Below, in pieces: positions 1-7,922 of a stretch of 18,654 nt of DNA. Location: assembly GCA_964345925.1 (NCBI GenBank), contig CAYFSP010000032.1, forward strand, positions 1 through 18,654. The letters are read 5' to 3'. Position 1 is the first letter of the stretch; each line of letters begins with the position of its first letter. The translations under genes and the position numbers were made by a program. Source of the DNA: Miniphocaeibacter sp964345925 (GTDB taxonomy: Bacteria; Bacillota; Clostridia; Tissierellales; Peptoniphilaceae). The notes below the pieces were generated by a model. It saw only the letters and a program-made list of their open reading frames with translations. It ran no database searches and was not told the origin of the DNA.

Positions 1-55
1 CCTTATGTTTTTTATTTATGTTATCATAAATGTCTAACATTTGGGGTGCACTTCA
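1..55. mobile_element. Terminal end of an IS3-family (IS150-like) insertion sequence, cut by the window edge
   Basis: Read on the minus strand from position 55, the sequence starts TGAAGTGCACCCC and continues AAATGTTAGACA. This follows the layout of IS150-group terminal inverted repeats: a terminal TG, a TGCACCC block and a TGTTRGAC block. The element would extend leftwards out of the window, so neither transposase nor the other end can be seen, and target duplication cannot be tested. It ends 18 bp from the ileS stop codon, so it appears to have inserted just behind that gene, and no ileS terminator is visible. A solo terminus or a decayed remnant cannot be excluded. Confidence 0.6.
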
Positions 56-73
56 TTTCACCACGTCTTTGCT

Positions 74-3000
74 TTAAATTCTATCCAATTTTATTACTAC
101 TTCCTCACCATTTAAGTCCACTGTTTCTCCATTAAGATTATCCACTTCCTCTATTTCTAAAGCCAATGTTTCATCTTTTATAAAGTCCTTGTACTCTTCT
201 ACGGCTTCTTTTATTGATTCTGTTGGTACATATGTTATTTTTATATTATCCAACACATCGTAGTCATTTGATTTTCTCATCTGTTGAATTTTTGATACGA
301 ACTCTCTTGCATAGCCTTCTAATTTTAATTCAGGTGTTATTGTTGTATCTAATATTACAAATAAGTTATTTTCCATTAATACATCAAAGCCTTCTTTTGA
401 AGATACTCTAACCTCTATATAGTCTTTCTTGATTTCTGTTTCCTCTCCACCAAGTTCTATTTTTATATCAGAATTTTCTAAATCAGCAACAAATTGTTTT
501 GCATCTACATCTTTAAGGTAATTTTGGAATTCTTTTATTTTCTTTCCTAATATTCTTCCTGCTACTTTAAAGTCTGGTTTTAATTCATAGTTCATAAACT
601 CTGATAAATCAGCTTCAAATTTAACATTTTTAATATTAAGTTCTTCTTTTATTAACGGTACTAAGTATGAAACCAACTCTTCATATTTAGCATCTACTAC
701 TATTTCTGTTAATGGTTGTCTAACCTTGATATTAACTTCTTCTCTTGATGCTCTTCCAAGGGCTACTAAGTTTCTAACAACTTCCATCTTTTCTTCTAGC
801 TTTTCATCTATTAAAGCTTCTTCTATTTCTGGCGTATAGTCCAAATGTACAGATACATTATCAGTTAAATTCCTATATACTTCTTCCGCCATAAATGGAG
901 TAAATGGTGCTATTAATTTTGATACCCCTAAAAGTATTTCATAAGTTGTATTGTAAACGGATTTTTTATCGTCATCTATTTCCGTTTTCCAGAATCTTCT
1001 TCTATTTCTTCTTATATACCAGTTGGAAACATCCTCTATTACAAAGTCGGATATTGCTCTAACCACTTTTGTAACTTCAAATATATCCATATTTTCGTTA
1101 TATGACTTTATTAGATTATTATATCTTGAAAGTATCCATCTATCGATTTCTGGCCTACTTGATGGTTCTATATAAAAATCTCTTGGGTCTATATCGTCTG
1201 TATTTGCATATAATTGGAAGAAATTATATGTGTTTTTAAAGGATCTAAAGAATTTACTATCAACTTCCCTAAGTCCATCTGTATCAAATTTTGTCGGTAC
1301 CCATGGTGGTGATACATATAATGAGTAAAATCTTACAACATCTGCTCCATATTTATCGAATAACTCTATTGGATCTAGTGTATTTCCACGGGACTTGCTC
1401 ATTTTCTTTCCTTCTTTGTCAAGGATTAAGTCATTTACAAGTACATTCTTGTAAGGTGCCTTTCCTGTTGTCAATACGGAAATTGCAAGTAGTGAATAAA
1501 ACCATCCTCTTGTTTGGTCAATACCTTCATTTATAAAGTCTGCTGGGAAAAGTTCTTCAAAGAAGTTTTCCTTATTTTCAAATGGATAATGCTGTTGTGC
1601 AAAAGGCATTGCACCAGAGTCAAACCAAACGTCTATTACGTCTTGTTCTCTAGTCATTGTCTTTCCACATTTTTCACATTTTAAATGTACGTCATCAACA
1701 TATGGTCTGTGTAATTCTATGTCTTCAGATATTTCTTCTATGGCTCTTTCTTTTAATTCAGCTCTTGAACCAACGGAAGTCGTATGACCTTCTTCACATT
1801 TCCATACTGGAAACGGTGTTCCCCAATATCTTGAACGAGAAATTGCCCAGTCGTTTAAATTCTCTAACCAGTTTCCAAATCTCTTTTCTCCTATAAAATC
1901 TGGGAACCAATTTACTTTGTTGTTTTCATCTATAAATTGTTCTTTTAATTTTGTAACTTCTATATACCATGATGGTTTTGAATAGTAGATCAAAGGTGTT
2001 CCACATCTCCAACAATGAGGATAATTATGTTCTACTTTCTGTTTTTTAAATGCCTTTTCATTGTCGAATAAATAATGGATTATATCATGGTCAGCATCCA
2101 TTACATTTTGTCCGTCCCATGGCGAACCTACAAATTTTCCTTCTTCATTAACTGGATTTATTAATGGTAGATCATACCTTCTTCCAGTTTGGTAGTCATC
2201 CTCTCCAAATGCAGGTGCAGTATGAACTATACCAGTACCATCTGATGTGGAAACATAATCAGCTGTTGTAACAAAGAAAGCTTTTTTATCTGGAACAAAA
2301 AATGGAAGTAATTGCTCATACTCCATGTATTCCATATCTTTACCCTTAAGTTCTTTTAATACCTTGTATTCTTCACCTAAAACTTTATCTGCTAAATCCT
2401 TAGCTATATAATATTTATTTCCATCTAGTTCAGCTAGTATATAGTCAATATCTGGTCCAACTGTTAATGCAACATTTGATAATAAAGTCCAAGGAGTTGT
2501 AGTCCATGCTAGGAAGTACTCATCTGCATCTTTTCTCTTAAATGCCACATATACTGTTTGAGTCTTAATCATCTTGTAGCCTTGAGCTACTTCATGAGAA
2601 GCAAGTCCTGTACCACATCTTGGACAGTAAGGTAGAATTTTAGCTCCCTCGTATACTAAGCCCTTTTTAAACATATTGTCTAATAACCACCATACTGTTT
2701 CTATATAGTCATTGTTTAAAGTAATATATGGATTATCCATATCAGCCATAAATGCCATTCTTTCAGACATTTCTCTCCAGGCTTGTTCGTATGTGAAAAC
2801 AGAAGCTCTACATTCTTTGTTAAAAGCCTCTACTCCGTATTCTTCTATTTCCTTTTTGCTCTTAAGACCTAATCTCTTTTCAACTTCTATTTCAACTGGT
2901 AATCCATGAGTATCCCAACCAGCTTTTTTCTTAACTCTATAACCTTTCATGGTTTTATAACGACAATTCATATCCTTTAATGTTCTTGAAATAACATGGT

Positions 3001-3172
3001 GAATTCCCGGTTTACCATTTGCCGTTGGAGGTCCATCATAGAAGACATAATTTTTATCCTCTGGTCTTTGATTTACCGTTTCATGCAGTAAGTCTATTTC
3101 ATTCCAATATTTTGAAATTTCTATTTCTCTTTCCTTTATAGGTGCTTTGGAAAGATCTTTAAATCTAGCCAT
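74..3172 (-). CDS. ileS: Isoleucyl-tRNA synthetase, type 2 (IleS2), with GIHH signature
   Basis: Cytoplasmic class I aminoacyl-tRNA synthetase that charges tRNA-Ile. I start it at the ATG at 3172 (1032 residues), preceded by AAGGGAG at good spacing. A TTG five codons upstream is also open, but it lies in that ribosome site. Visible landmarks: GPPTANG then GIHH at residues 56-59 in place of the usual HxGH, the editing-domain WTTTPWTL near 223-230, GWFYSLL near 556, and KMSKS at 590-594. The length and long C-terminal region fit the IleS2 clade (about 1030-1050 residues), which includes plasmid MupA, rather than IleS1 (about 920-940). The GxHH order is known from an IleS2 subset highly resistant to mupirocin. 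Expression is controlled by the Ile T-box directly upstream. The call is very secure; resistance is inferred. Confidence 0.97.
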   Translation of the reverse strand: MARFKDLSKAPIKEREIEISKYWNEIDLLHETVNQRPEDKNYVFYDGPPTANGKPGIHHVISRTLKDMNCRYKTMKGYRVKKKAGWDTHGLPVEIEVEKRLGLKSKKEIEEYGVEAFNKECRASVFTYEQAWREMSERMAFMADMDNPYITLNNDYIETVWWLLDNMFKKGLVYEGAKILPYCPRCGTGLASHEVAQGYKMIKTQTVYVAFKRKDADEYFLAWTTTPWTLLSNVALTVGPDIDYILAELDGNKYYIAKDLADKVLGEEYKVLKELKGKDMEYMEYEQLLPFFVPDKKAFFVTTADYVSTSDGTGIVHTAPAFGEDDYQTGRRYDLPLINPVNEEGKFVGSPWDGQNVMDADHDIIHYLFDNEKAFKKQKVEHNYPHCWRCGTPLIYYSKPSWYIEVTKLKEQFIDENNKVNWFPDFIGEKRFGNWLENLNDWAISRSRYWGTPFPVWKCEEGHTTSVGSRAELKERAIEEISEDIELHRPYVDDVHLKCEKCGKTMTREQDVIDVWFDSGAMPFAQQHYPFENKENFFEELFPADFINEGIDQTRGWFYSLLAISVLTTGKAPYKNVLVNDLILDKEGKKMSKSRGNTLDPIELFDKYGADVVRFYSLYVSPPWVPTKFDTDGLREVDSKFFRSFKNTYNFFQLYANTDDIDPRDFYIEPSSRPEIDRWILSRYNNLIKSYNENMDIFEVTKVVRAISDFVIEDVSNWYIRRNRRRFWKTEIDDDKKSVYNTTYEILLGVSKLIAPFTPFMAEEVYRNLTDNVSVHLDYTPEIEEALIDEKLEEKMEVVRNLVALGRASREEVNIKVRQPLTEIVVDAKYEELVSYLVPLIKEELNIKNVKFEADLSEFMNYELKPDFKVAGRILGKKIKEFQNYLKDVDAKQFVADLENSDIKIELGGEETEIKKDYIEVRVSSKEGFDVLMENNLFVILDTTITPELKLEGYAREFVSKIQQMRKSNDYDVLDNIKITYVPTESIKEAVEEYKDFIKDETLALEIEEVDNLNGETVDLNGEEVVIKLDRI

Positions 3173-3188
3173 ATTTTCTCCCTTCAAT

Positions 3189-3442
3189 CTATATCTAAAT
3201 AATTTATTTAATAAAAAGAAACAGCATCCTAATAATAGGACGCTGTTAAACGTGTTACCACCTAAATTGCATAATAAATAATACTATACCACTTAATATA
3301 CTTAACGCGTACAGACGTAATATTCTAAATATCGAATATTAGACTCCAAGATGATCTTTCCTTAAATATCGTTAGTTCATTTCACCAAACTGAACCTCTC
3401 TAAAAACTCCATTATAGGAACGGTCTTTTCCCTGTCTTTATC
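3189..3442 (-). promoter_or_regulatory. T-box riboswitch leader of ileS (isoleucine-specific)
   Basis: Leader RNA that senses uncharged tRNA-Ile and switches between terminator and antiterminator. On the minus strand the T-box element AGGTGGTAACACG lies at 3251-3263 (family consensus AGGGTGGNACCGCG) and carries the bases that pair with the tRNA acceptor end. A terminator follows at 3220-3247. Farther upstream lies the Stem I region, with GGTGAAATGAAC (3374-3385) and then AAAGATCATCTTGGAGT (3342-3358). In the last segment the likely specifier codon is ATC (3353-3355), followed by A as is usual, matching isoleucine and the downstream gene. The exact fold was not computed. Confidence 0.92.
3220..3247 (-). 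terminator. T-box intrinsic terminator of ileS leader
   Basis: On the minus strand AACAGCGTCCTA and TAGGATGCTGTT pair as a 12-bp stem (one G-U) around a TTAT loop, followed by TTCTTTTTATT. The 5' arm lies just after the T-box element, which is the usual layout for mutually exclusive antiterminator pairing. Confidence 0.9.
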
Positions 3443-3448
3443 CTTATT

Positions 3449-3477
3449 AGTTTATATTTATTGTATGTTTTTGTCAA
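3449..3477 (-). promoter_or_regulatory. Promoter of the ileS T-box transcript
   Basis: On the minus strand a perfect -35 TTGACA (3472-3477) is followed after exactly 17 bp by TAAACT (3449-3454). This places transcription start near 3442, directly before the T-box Stem I. Confidence 0.8.
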
Positions 3478-3500
3478 GTTGTAACCATATAATATAAAAT

Positions 3501-3925
3501 TTATTCATTAATAGCTTCGATACCTTGTTCTTTTAGTTTTTTAGGCTATCTTTCATTTTTTCAAGTATTTCTTCTGAATGTCCTTCCCATTCTTGTACTT
3601 CTCCTATAATCTTAAGAGAATAGGCACTTCTATATGATCTAGTTGGATTTCCTGGATATCTTTTATCTGTTAAATTAGGATCATTTTCAAATTCTCCTGT
3701 AGGTTCTACTATATATATACGTTCTGAATTATCCCCTAACGCAAGTTCTGCTCCCTAAATAGCTGCATCCAATGTTGCAGACATATAAACAAAATTGGCT
3801 TTACTATTATTTCCATAATTGGAATTATAGTATGGAGATATTAAATCACCAATTTTCAAATCTGCTTTTGTTCCATGATAAAAAGGTCCTGAGTCCAAAA
3901 CCGTGTCCTTTTCCAAATTCTTCAT
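3501..3925 (-). pseudogene. arr: Rifampin ADP-ribosyltransferase (Arr), disrupted by a nonsense codon and a frameshift
   Basis: Intact Arr enzymes inactivate rifamycins by ADP-ribosylation using NAD. Translating the minus strand from ATG 3925 gives family landmarks in order: GPFYHGTKADLKIGDL (residues 13-28), NSNYGNNSKANFVY, SATLDAAI, GAELALGDNSERIY, VEPTGEFENDPNLTDKRYPG, NPTRSYRS, and GEVQEWEGHSEE. Codon 57 is TAG (3755-3757) where the family has Trp (AAI-W-GAEL), a single TGG-to-TAG change. Near the 3' end an A run (3537-3542) has six bases where seven would keep the frame. Adding one base restores KLKEQGIEAINE and the stop at 3501-3503, giving 141 residues, the normal Arr length. Two separate lesions argue for a true pseudogene; sequencing error in the homopolymer could explain only the second. 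A possible ribosome site (AGAAGGG) precedes the ATG. It lies 53 bp behind the fRMsr gene. Confidence 0.92.
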
Positions 3926-3978
3926 TATTAACTTTATCCCTTCTAATATAGAATATACACTTGATTTTAATGATTCTA

Positions 3979-4446
3979 TTATGATTTAAAGTCTATTGAA
4001 TTTACTAAAACATCCCTTACTCTTTCAACAAAATCTTGATCTTCAACTGTAAAATTACCTAGTTTATCACTATCTAAATCTATTACTCCATAAACTATAT
4101 CATTTTTTACTATTGGAACTACTAATTCAGATTTTGCATTTTCATCACATACTATATGACCTGGAAATTTGCTTACATCATAGACTTTTTTAGTCTCCAT
4201 CAATAAAGCAGCTGTTCCACAAACTCCTGCTCCTAAATCTATTTTAATACAAGCAGGTTCTCCAACATATGGTGCTAATATTAAATCTCCATCTTCATTT
4301 ATTAAATAAAATCCTGCCCAAATTACATTTGGAATACTATCTTTTAATATTCTAGAAACAACTTTTAACTTATCTTCTTTAGTCTTTTCCAATAACAATA
4401 CATCTATTAATGAATCCAAAATTTCTTCATATTTTATATTAAGCAT
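3979..4446 (-). CDS. msrC: Free methionine-(R)-sulfoxide reductase (fRMsr, GAF domain)
   Basis: Cytoplasmic enzyme that reduces free methionine-R-sulfoxide, normally using thioredoxin-type electron donors. The 155-residue protein is one GAF domain. It has WAGFYL (43-48), the PAC motif with Cys66, GVCG with Cys76, FPGHIVCD with Cys100, and VIDLDS. The spacing of the three cysteines (10 and 24 residues apart) is the same as for Cys84/94/118 of the E. coli enzyme, so the full catalytic set is present. It is the last gene of a three-gene operon: its AGGAGG overlaps the stop codon of the SAF-domain gene, with 8 bp between the genes, which suggests coupled translation. E. coli MsrC and Bacillus YtsP are the comparison proteins. 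Function is secure; the symbol is by analogy. Confidence 0.92.
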   Translation of the reverse strand: MLNIKYEEILDSLIDVLLLEKTKEDKLKVVSRILKDSIPNVIWAGFYLINEDGDLILAPYVGEPACIKIDLGAGVCGTAALLMETKKVYDVSKFPGHIVCDENAKSELVVPIVKNDIVYGVIDLDSDKLGNFTVEDQDFVERVRDVLVNSIDFKS

Positions 4447-4454
4447 ATTTCCTC

Positions 4455-5747
4455 CTAAAGTCCAAGTTCATCCTGTTTTTTTCTCAATTTTGTAATTATA
4501 TGATCTTCTTCCAATTCTACCATATCATATGTTATTAATTCATCTTTTTTAACATCTACTTTAAGTTTAGTCTTCTTTGTAATTAAAGCTATTGGTAAAT
4601 ATTGATTTCTTCTCTGTGTTCTATGACTTGTTAAAGTTCCAAATACGTCTTTTCCACCTATTCCCTCTAAACTTTGTCCTGCCTTTAAATCTCTTTTAGC
4701 AACTGTTATAGTATCACATACCTGTCCTTCTTCTGGTACAATTGTAGGGTCACGTTCAACTATTGCATCATATATGGTAATAGGCGTTTCTAGACTCGTT
4801 AAATGGTATGGTCTATACAAAACGTAATTTGGTCCATCTCCCATAGATAAATATTTCATCAAATCATGAACTTCTCCTGTATCATGTGTTACTACTGCAA
4901 ATACACCTGGTGCTATACCAAAACTAAAATCTACCACTCTATAATTATTTAATATACCACCTTGTTCTTTTAATGAAAATAATTTTGGTATATTTTTTAT
5001 ATCGGATGTTACACCGTGGCACCCCATTATATCTGGAGTAAAACCAAGGGCATTTCCTACTGATGTTAACTCTATCATAGTGTTTGTTCCATCTACAAAT
5101 GCAGTTAAAATCTTTGGATATAATCCTTTTGAAATTGCTTCCTCTATCAAATCATCTTCTGTAGCATAATTATTTAAAGGGTTATTCTTTCCCTTTCCAA
5201 CTGCAAGGAGTTTAAATCCCGTTCCTACTGCAAAATTTGCCAATTCCATTATTGCTCCAGGCTCATCTCCTGCTGTTCCCGTATATACCACATTATGTTT
5301 TTTTGCGTAATCATAAATTATCGGTCCAACTACTGCATCACATTCTACATTTAGCATGATTATATTCTTATAATTTTCTATAGATTCCATAGCTAGCTGT
5401 GCTCCAAATGGAGGGTTGCCTGTTGCATCTACAACTCCTTGTATTTTTTCTAATCTATATGCCAATGTATAATCATCGGATATTACAAATTTATTTTTTG
5501 ACAACGCAAGTTCTGCCTGTTTTATAGAGTTGGTATTTATTATATCCTCTTTTTTTACACCTGCAGATCTTAATGCATGATTTGCTTTATCAAGTTTTTC
5601 ATCTATTATTATGGATGTGGACATACCCTTTATCCTAGATATTTGATTTACAAGTCCCGTACCCATTTTACCGGCACCAACTACTGCAATTCTTATCTGT
5701 TCTCCCCTATTTACTAGCTCGTCGAGCTTTCTCTTCATTCTAAACAT
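4455..5747 (-). CDS. NAD(P)-dependent homoserine-dehydrogenase-like oxidoreductase with C-terminal SAF domain
   Basis: A 430-residue cytoplasmic protein of the COG4091 type. The N-terminal Rossmann fold has GAGKMG at 24-29. The central part has DATGNPPFGAQ, NVECDAVVGP and TAGDEPGAIMEL, typical of this family's dinucleotide-binding and substrate regions. The C-terminal SAF domain starts near residue 345 with TVAKRDLKAGQSLEG. Length is normal. The start ATG at 5747 follows AAGGAGA at good spacing; ATG four codons in is a weaker alternative. It sits 9 bp behind the flavoprotein gene and 8 bp ahead of fRMsr. Family members are often annotated as homoserine dehydrogenase, but the SAF branch has been tied to several sugar-acid pathways and no single reaction can be assigned here. 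Confidence 0.85.
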   Translation of the reverse strand: MFRMKRKLDELVNRGEQIRIAVVGAGKMGTGLVNQISRIKGMSTSIIIDEKLDKANHALRSAGVKKEDIINTNSIKQAELALSKNKFVISDDYTLAYRLEKIQGVVDATGNPPFGAQLAMESIENYKNIIMLNVECDAVVGPIIYDYAKKHNVVYTGTAGDEPGAIMELANFAVGTGFKLLAVGKGKNNPLNNYATEDDLIEEAISKGLYPKILTAFVDGTNTMIELTSVGNALGFTPDIMGCHGVTSDIKNIPKLFSLKEQGGILNNYRVVDFSFGIAPGVFAVVTHDTGEVHDLMKYLSMGDGPNYVLYRPYHLTSLETPITIYDAIVERDPTIVPEEGQVCDTITVAKRDLKAGQSLEGIGGKDVFGTLTSHRTQRRNQYLPIALITKKTKLKVDVKKDELITYDMVELEEDHIITKLRKKQDELGL

Positions 5748-5756
5748 AAATTCTCC

Positions 5757-6971
5757 TTAATTTATGGAATTTGCACAAGCATTTGCCGTTGCCCATGCCC
5801 AATGTAGATTGTAACCACCACAATCACCATCAATATCCATAATTTCTCCTAGTATATACAAATTTTTTTGAATTTTAGATTCCATTGTCTTTGGATCAAT
5901 TTCCTTTGTAGAAATACCTCCACATGTTACTTGACCATCTTTTTCAGACTTATATCCTGTTGCCTTAACTCTAAAATCCTTTAATGCTTTTACAATATTG
6001 AATAAATTTTCCTTGCTTATATTTCCTACTTCTATATCATCAATACTTAAATATTCAATTATTACTGGAATTATTTTATCGTTTACAAGACCTACTAAAG
6101 ACTGAGATAAAATTTTATAACCATTATTTTTAAAGTTTTTCTTTAAAAACTCCATTAATTCATGTTCTGATATATATGGTAACATATCTAGAGATATAAT
6201 TACTTCTTTCCCTTTTTCTAGTTGTCGTATTACTTCACCAGATATTTGTAATATACCAGGTCCTGAAATTCCATAATCCGTAAATAATATATCTGAAAAT
6301 TGTTTCATAATCTTCTTATTCTTATTGATTAAATATACAAACCCTGGAATTTTTGTTCCATTTATTTTGCTTAACTCTTTATTTTCTAGTTTTAATTGTA
6401 CAATTCCTGGATGGGTATCCACTAAACTATGTCCCAACTCCTGTAATAATTTGTATCCATTTCCATCGGAACCAGACTTCTCCATAGCCTTTCCACCAGT
6501 AGCAATTATAATACTATCCCCTTTAAATTCTTCATTATCAAATTTAACTACCTTTGGTTCATCTTTAAAATCAATCTTCTTTATATAGCTGTTGTAATGA
6601 AATTTCACTCCTAATCTTTCAGCTTCCAGTACCATTTGTTTTACTATGGAGCTTGCTTGAAGGCTCATTGGATAGACTTTTCCATTTTCAAGTTCCAATT
6701 CCTTAATTCCTATATTGTTAAAAAAATTAATTACATCTTTATAACCAAAATTATTTATAGCAGACATAACAAATTTATTATTCTTACCATGATAATTACC
6801 ATATTCTATATTTCTATTTGTAAAATTACATCTACCGTTTCCAGTAGCATAGATTTTTTTCATAGGTTTATCATTTCTCTCAAAAACATGAACTTCATGT
6901 CCTTTTCTCTTTAAAAGAATGCTTGCCATTACGCCTGAAGCTCCTGCTCCAATTATTATTATCCTAGACAT
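5757..6971 (-). CDS. HI0933-family NAD(P)/FAD-dependent oxidoreductase (YhiN/YtfP-like)
   Basis: A flavoprotein of 404 residues. The N-terminal FAD-binding motif is GAGASG at 8-13, with Glu31 at the end of the second strand placed to bind the ribose. The family signature GNGRCNFTN is at 44-52. Near the C-terminus are TCGGISTKEID and the block GEIMDIDGDCGGYNLHW with ATANACA, both diagnostic. Homologues are sometimes named aminoacetone oxidase, but the physiological substrate is unknown. The start ATG follows GAGGTG. It is the first gene of the operon with the SAF-domain protein and fRMsr. The WalR-like box array at 7033-7071 lies 62-100 bp upstream, so it could act on this operon instead of, or as well as, the divergent small RNA. 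Confidence 0.9.
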   Translation of the reverse strand: MSRIIIIGAGASGVMASILLKRKGHEVHVFERNDKPMKKIYATGNGRCNFTNRNIEYGNYHGKNNKFVMSAINNFGYKDVINFFNNIGIKELELENGKVYPMSLQASSIVKQMVLEAERLGVKFHYNSYIKKIDFKDEPKVVKFDNEEFKGDSIIIATGGKAMEKSGSDGNGYKLLQELGHSLVDTHPGIVQLKLENKELSKINGTKIPGFVYLINKNKKIMKQFSDILFTDYGISGPGILQISGEVIRQLEKGKEVIISLDMLPYISEHELMEFLKKNFKNNGYKILSQSLVGLVNDKIIPVIIEYLSIDDIEVGNISKENLFNIVKALKDFRVKATGYKSEKDGQVTCGGISTKEIDPKTMESKIQKNLYILGEIMDIDGDCGGYNLHWAWATANACANSIN

Positions 6972-7032
6972 TTATTCACCTCATATTTAATATAATAATA
7001 CATTTTTACTCATATTAGTATAAAAATTTCAT

Positions 7033-7071
7033 TGTAATAATTTTGTAACTTTTTTGTAATTTATCTGTAAC
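7033..7071 (+). promoter_or_regulatory. Four WalR-like half-sites (TGTAAY) at exact 11-bp spacing
   Basis: TGTAAT, TGTAAC, TGTAAT and TGTAAC start at 7033, 7044, 7055 and 7066, each separated by 5 bp. This fits the WalR (YycF) consensus TGTWAH-N5-TGTWAH, doubled. OmpR-type regulators bind such head-to-tail sites on one face of the helix. The last half-site lies 16 bp before a plus-strand -10 (TATGAT, 7088-7093), so it takes the place of a -35. No walRK genes are in the window, so the regulator is inferred from site shape; a PhoP-type regulator with similar spacing is the main alternative. Confidence 0.6.
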
Positions 7072-7087
7072 ACTATTATTTACCTTT

Positions 7088-7093
7088 TATGAT
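7088..7093 (+). promoter_or_regulatory. Predicted -10 element of the candidate small RNA
   Basis: TATGAT lies 16 bp after the last TGTAAC half-site and about 21 bp before the first strong stem of the small RNA. There is no separate good -35, as expected for an activator-dependent promoter. A second -10-like TATTAT at 7093-7098 overlaps it. Confidence 0.4.
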
Positions 7094-7099
7094 ATTATG

Positions 7100-7207
7100 T
7101 ACATAGACAGAAGATATAGGTCTAATTGTTTTGTTCATCCTCCCAAATTTGAACCCTGCGACCTATATAATAAATAAAAGCCCAGCTAACCACTGGGCTA
7201 TTTTTTT
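7100..7207 (+). ncRNA. Candidate small RNA with a CCTCCC loop and intrinsic terminator
   Basis: About 108 nt of plus-strand RNA is predicted between the -10 at 7088-7093 and a terminator. ATATAGGTC (7114-7122) pairs perfectly with GACCTATAT (7160-7168). Inside it GTTCA (7133-7137) pairs with TGAAC (7150-7154), closing a 12-nt loop with CCTCCC at 7139-7144. AGCCCAG/CTGGGCT (7179-7185/7193-7199) plus seven T forms the terminator. A C-rich loop complementary to Shine-Dalgarno sequences, with a 3' terminator, is common in Gram-positive trans-acting small RNAs such as RsaE/RoxS. There is no sequence likeness to RsaE that I can see, and no ORF with a ribosome site. Transcription from the other strand cannot be excluded, since the stems also exist there. 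Confidence 0.5.
7179..7207 (+). terminator. Terminator, probably bidirectional
   Basis: A 7-bp stem AGCCCAG/CTGGGCT around CTAACCA is followed by ATTTTTTT on the plus strand. On the minus strand the same stem is followed by TTTTATTTATT, so it can also end transcripts from the YgbA-like gene. Confidence 0.8.
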
Positions 7208-7315
7208 GCCTATTTCATAAGAAGAACATAAAATATATGTCCTTTAATATACTATATATTTATTCGATAAATTCAATTTTTATAATTTATCTCTTGCGTA
7301 TATAGTCAGAGTTAC

Positions 7316-7350
7316 TTTATCTAAAAACTTATATATGTTTTTTAGATAAA
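7316..7350 (-). other. Hairpin enclosing the stop codon of the YgbA-like gene
   Basis: TTTATCTAAAAAC (7316-7328) pairs with GTTTTTTAGATAAA (7337-7350) with a single bulged base, and the loop contains the stop codon of the neighbouring gene. There is no T run after it on either strand, so a stabilising 3' structure is more likely than a terminator. Confidence 0.5.
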
Positions 7351-7796
7351 TTAATACCCTCTAAAGTGCTTTTCAAATGTTTAAAAGTTATTATGGGATG
7401 TTTTAAAAAGATTATCTTTCTTGTACTTTTCATTACCTTAATTACATTCCCTCTGTATTCTTCTTTATAACAAGGAGTTGGGCATCTATTACAAAAAGTT
7501 TTATATCCTATATGAATACATTTGTCGGTTTTTTCAAAGGAATATTTTAAAATATCTAAACATTTTGGACAAAGGGATAAATTCATATTTCGATTTCTTC
7601 CATCAATATTTTTCTCTATGAATTTCTTATCCTCTCCATTTAAAATTTCTCTACCTTTATGATTTTCCTTTTTACAATAAATATTTATCATATGAGTAAA
7701 CACTATTTTTTCAATATTTTTTTTATTTTCAATATATTTTTCATCTAAATATAAGTCCTTTAATATTGGAAATGATTCTATTTTTTTATCGTCCAT
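7329..7796 (-). CDS. YgbA-like cysteine-rich protein (nitrous oxide-stimulated promoter family)
   Basis: A 155-residue protein with eight ordered Cys/His positions: Cys41 and His46 in YCKKENH, Cys76 and Cys79 in LCPKC, Cys93, Cys102, Cys105 and Cys109 in CNRCPTPCY. These are followed by the family tail with VIKVMKSTRKI and LKHPIITF. This matches the YgbA family; E. coli ygbA is controlled by the NO sensor NsrR and is linked to nitrosative stress. The cysteines suggest metal or Fe-S binding, but the biochemical role is unsettled. AGAGGTG precedes the ATG. Upstream a TTGACC lies 17 bp before TACTCT, a weak promoter candidate. The gene stands alone, between the murE terminator and its own 3' hairpin. 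Confidence 0.85.
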   Translation of the reverse strand: MDDKKIESFPILKDLYLDEKYIENKKNIEKIVFTHMINIYCKKENHKGREILNGEDKKFIEKNIDGRNRNMNLSLCPKCLDILKYSFEKTDKCIHIGYKTFCNRCPTPCYKEEYRGNVIKVMKSTRKIIFLKHPIITFKHLKSTLEGINLSKKHI

Positions 7797-7922
7797 TATA
7801 TTTTACACCTCTTACATACTAGATTCCCATTTATTGATATAGAGTATCATAGCTATTCTCCAAGGTCAATTGAGTTTATAAATAGCAAGTATGAAACTTC
7901 ATATAACTTATTATCAATAATA

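Noticed and set aside
52..3387. 12-bp match TTCATTTCACCA at 52-63 and 3376-3387
   Set aside because: The second copy is part of the conserved T-box Stem I (GGTGAAAT); with no flanking similarity the match is probably chance.
7130..7200. tRNA-like look on the minus strand (GGTCGCAGGGTTCAAAT, GTGGTTAGC)
   Set aside because: The putative T-stem does not pair and no acceptor or anticodon arm can be built; the plus-strand stems and terminator explain the sequence better.
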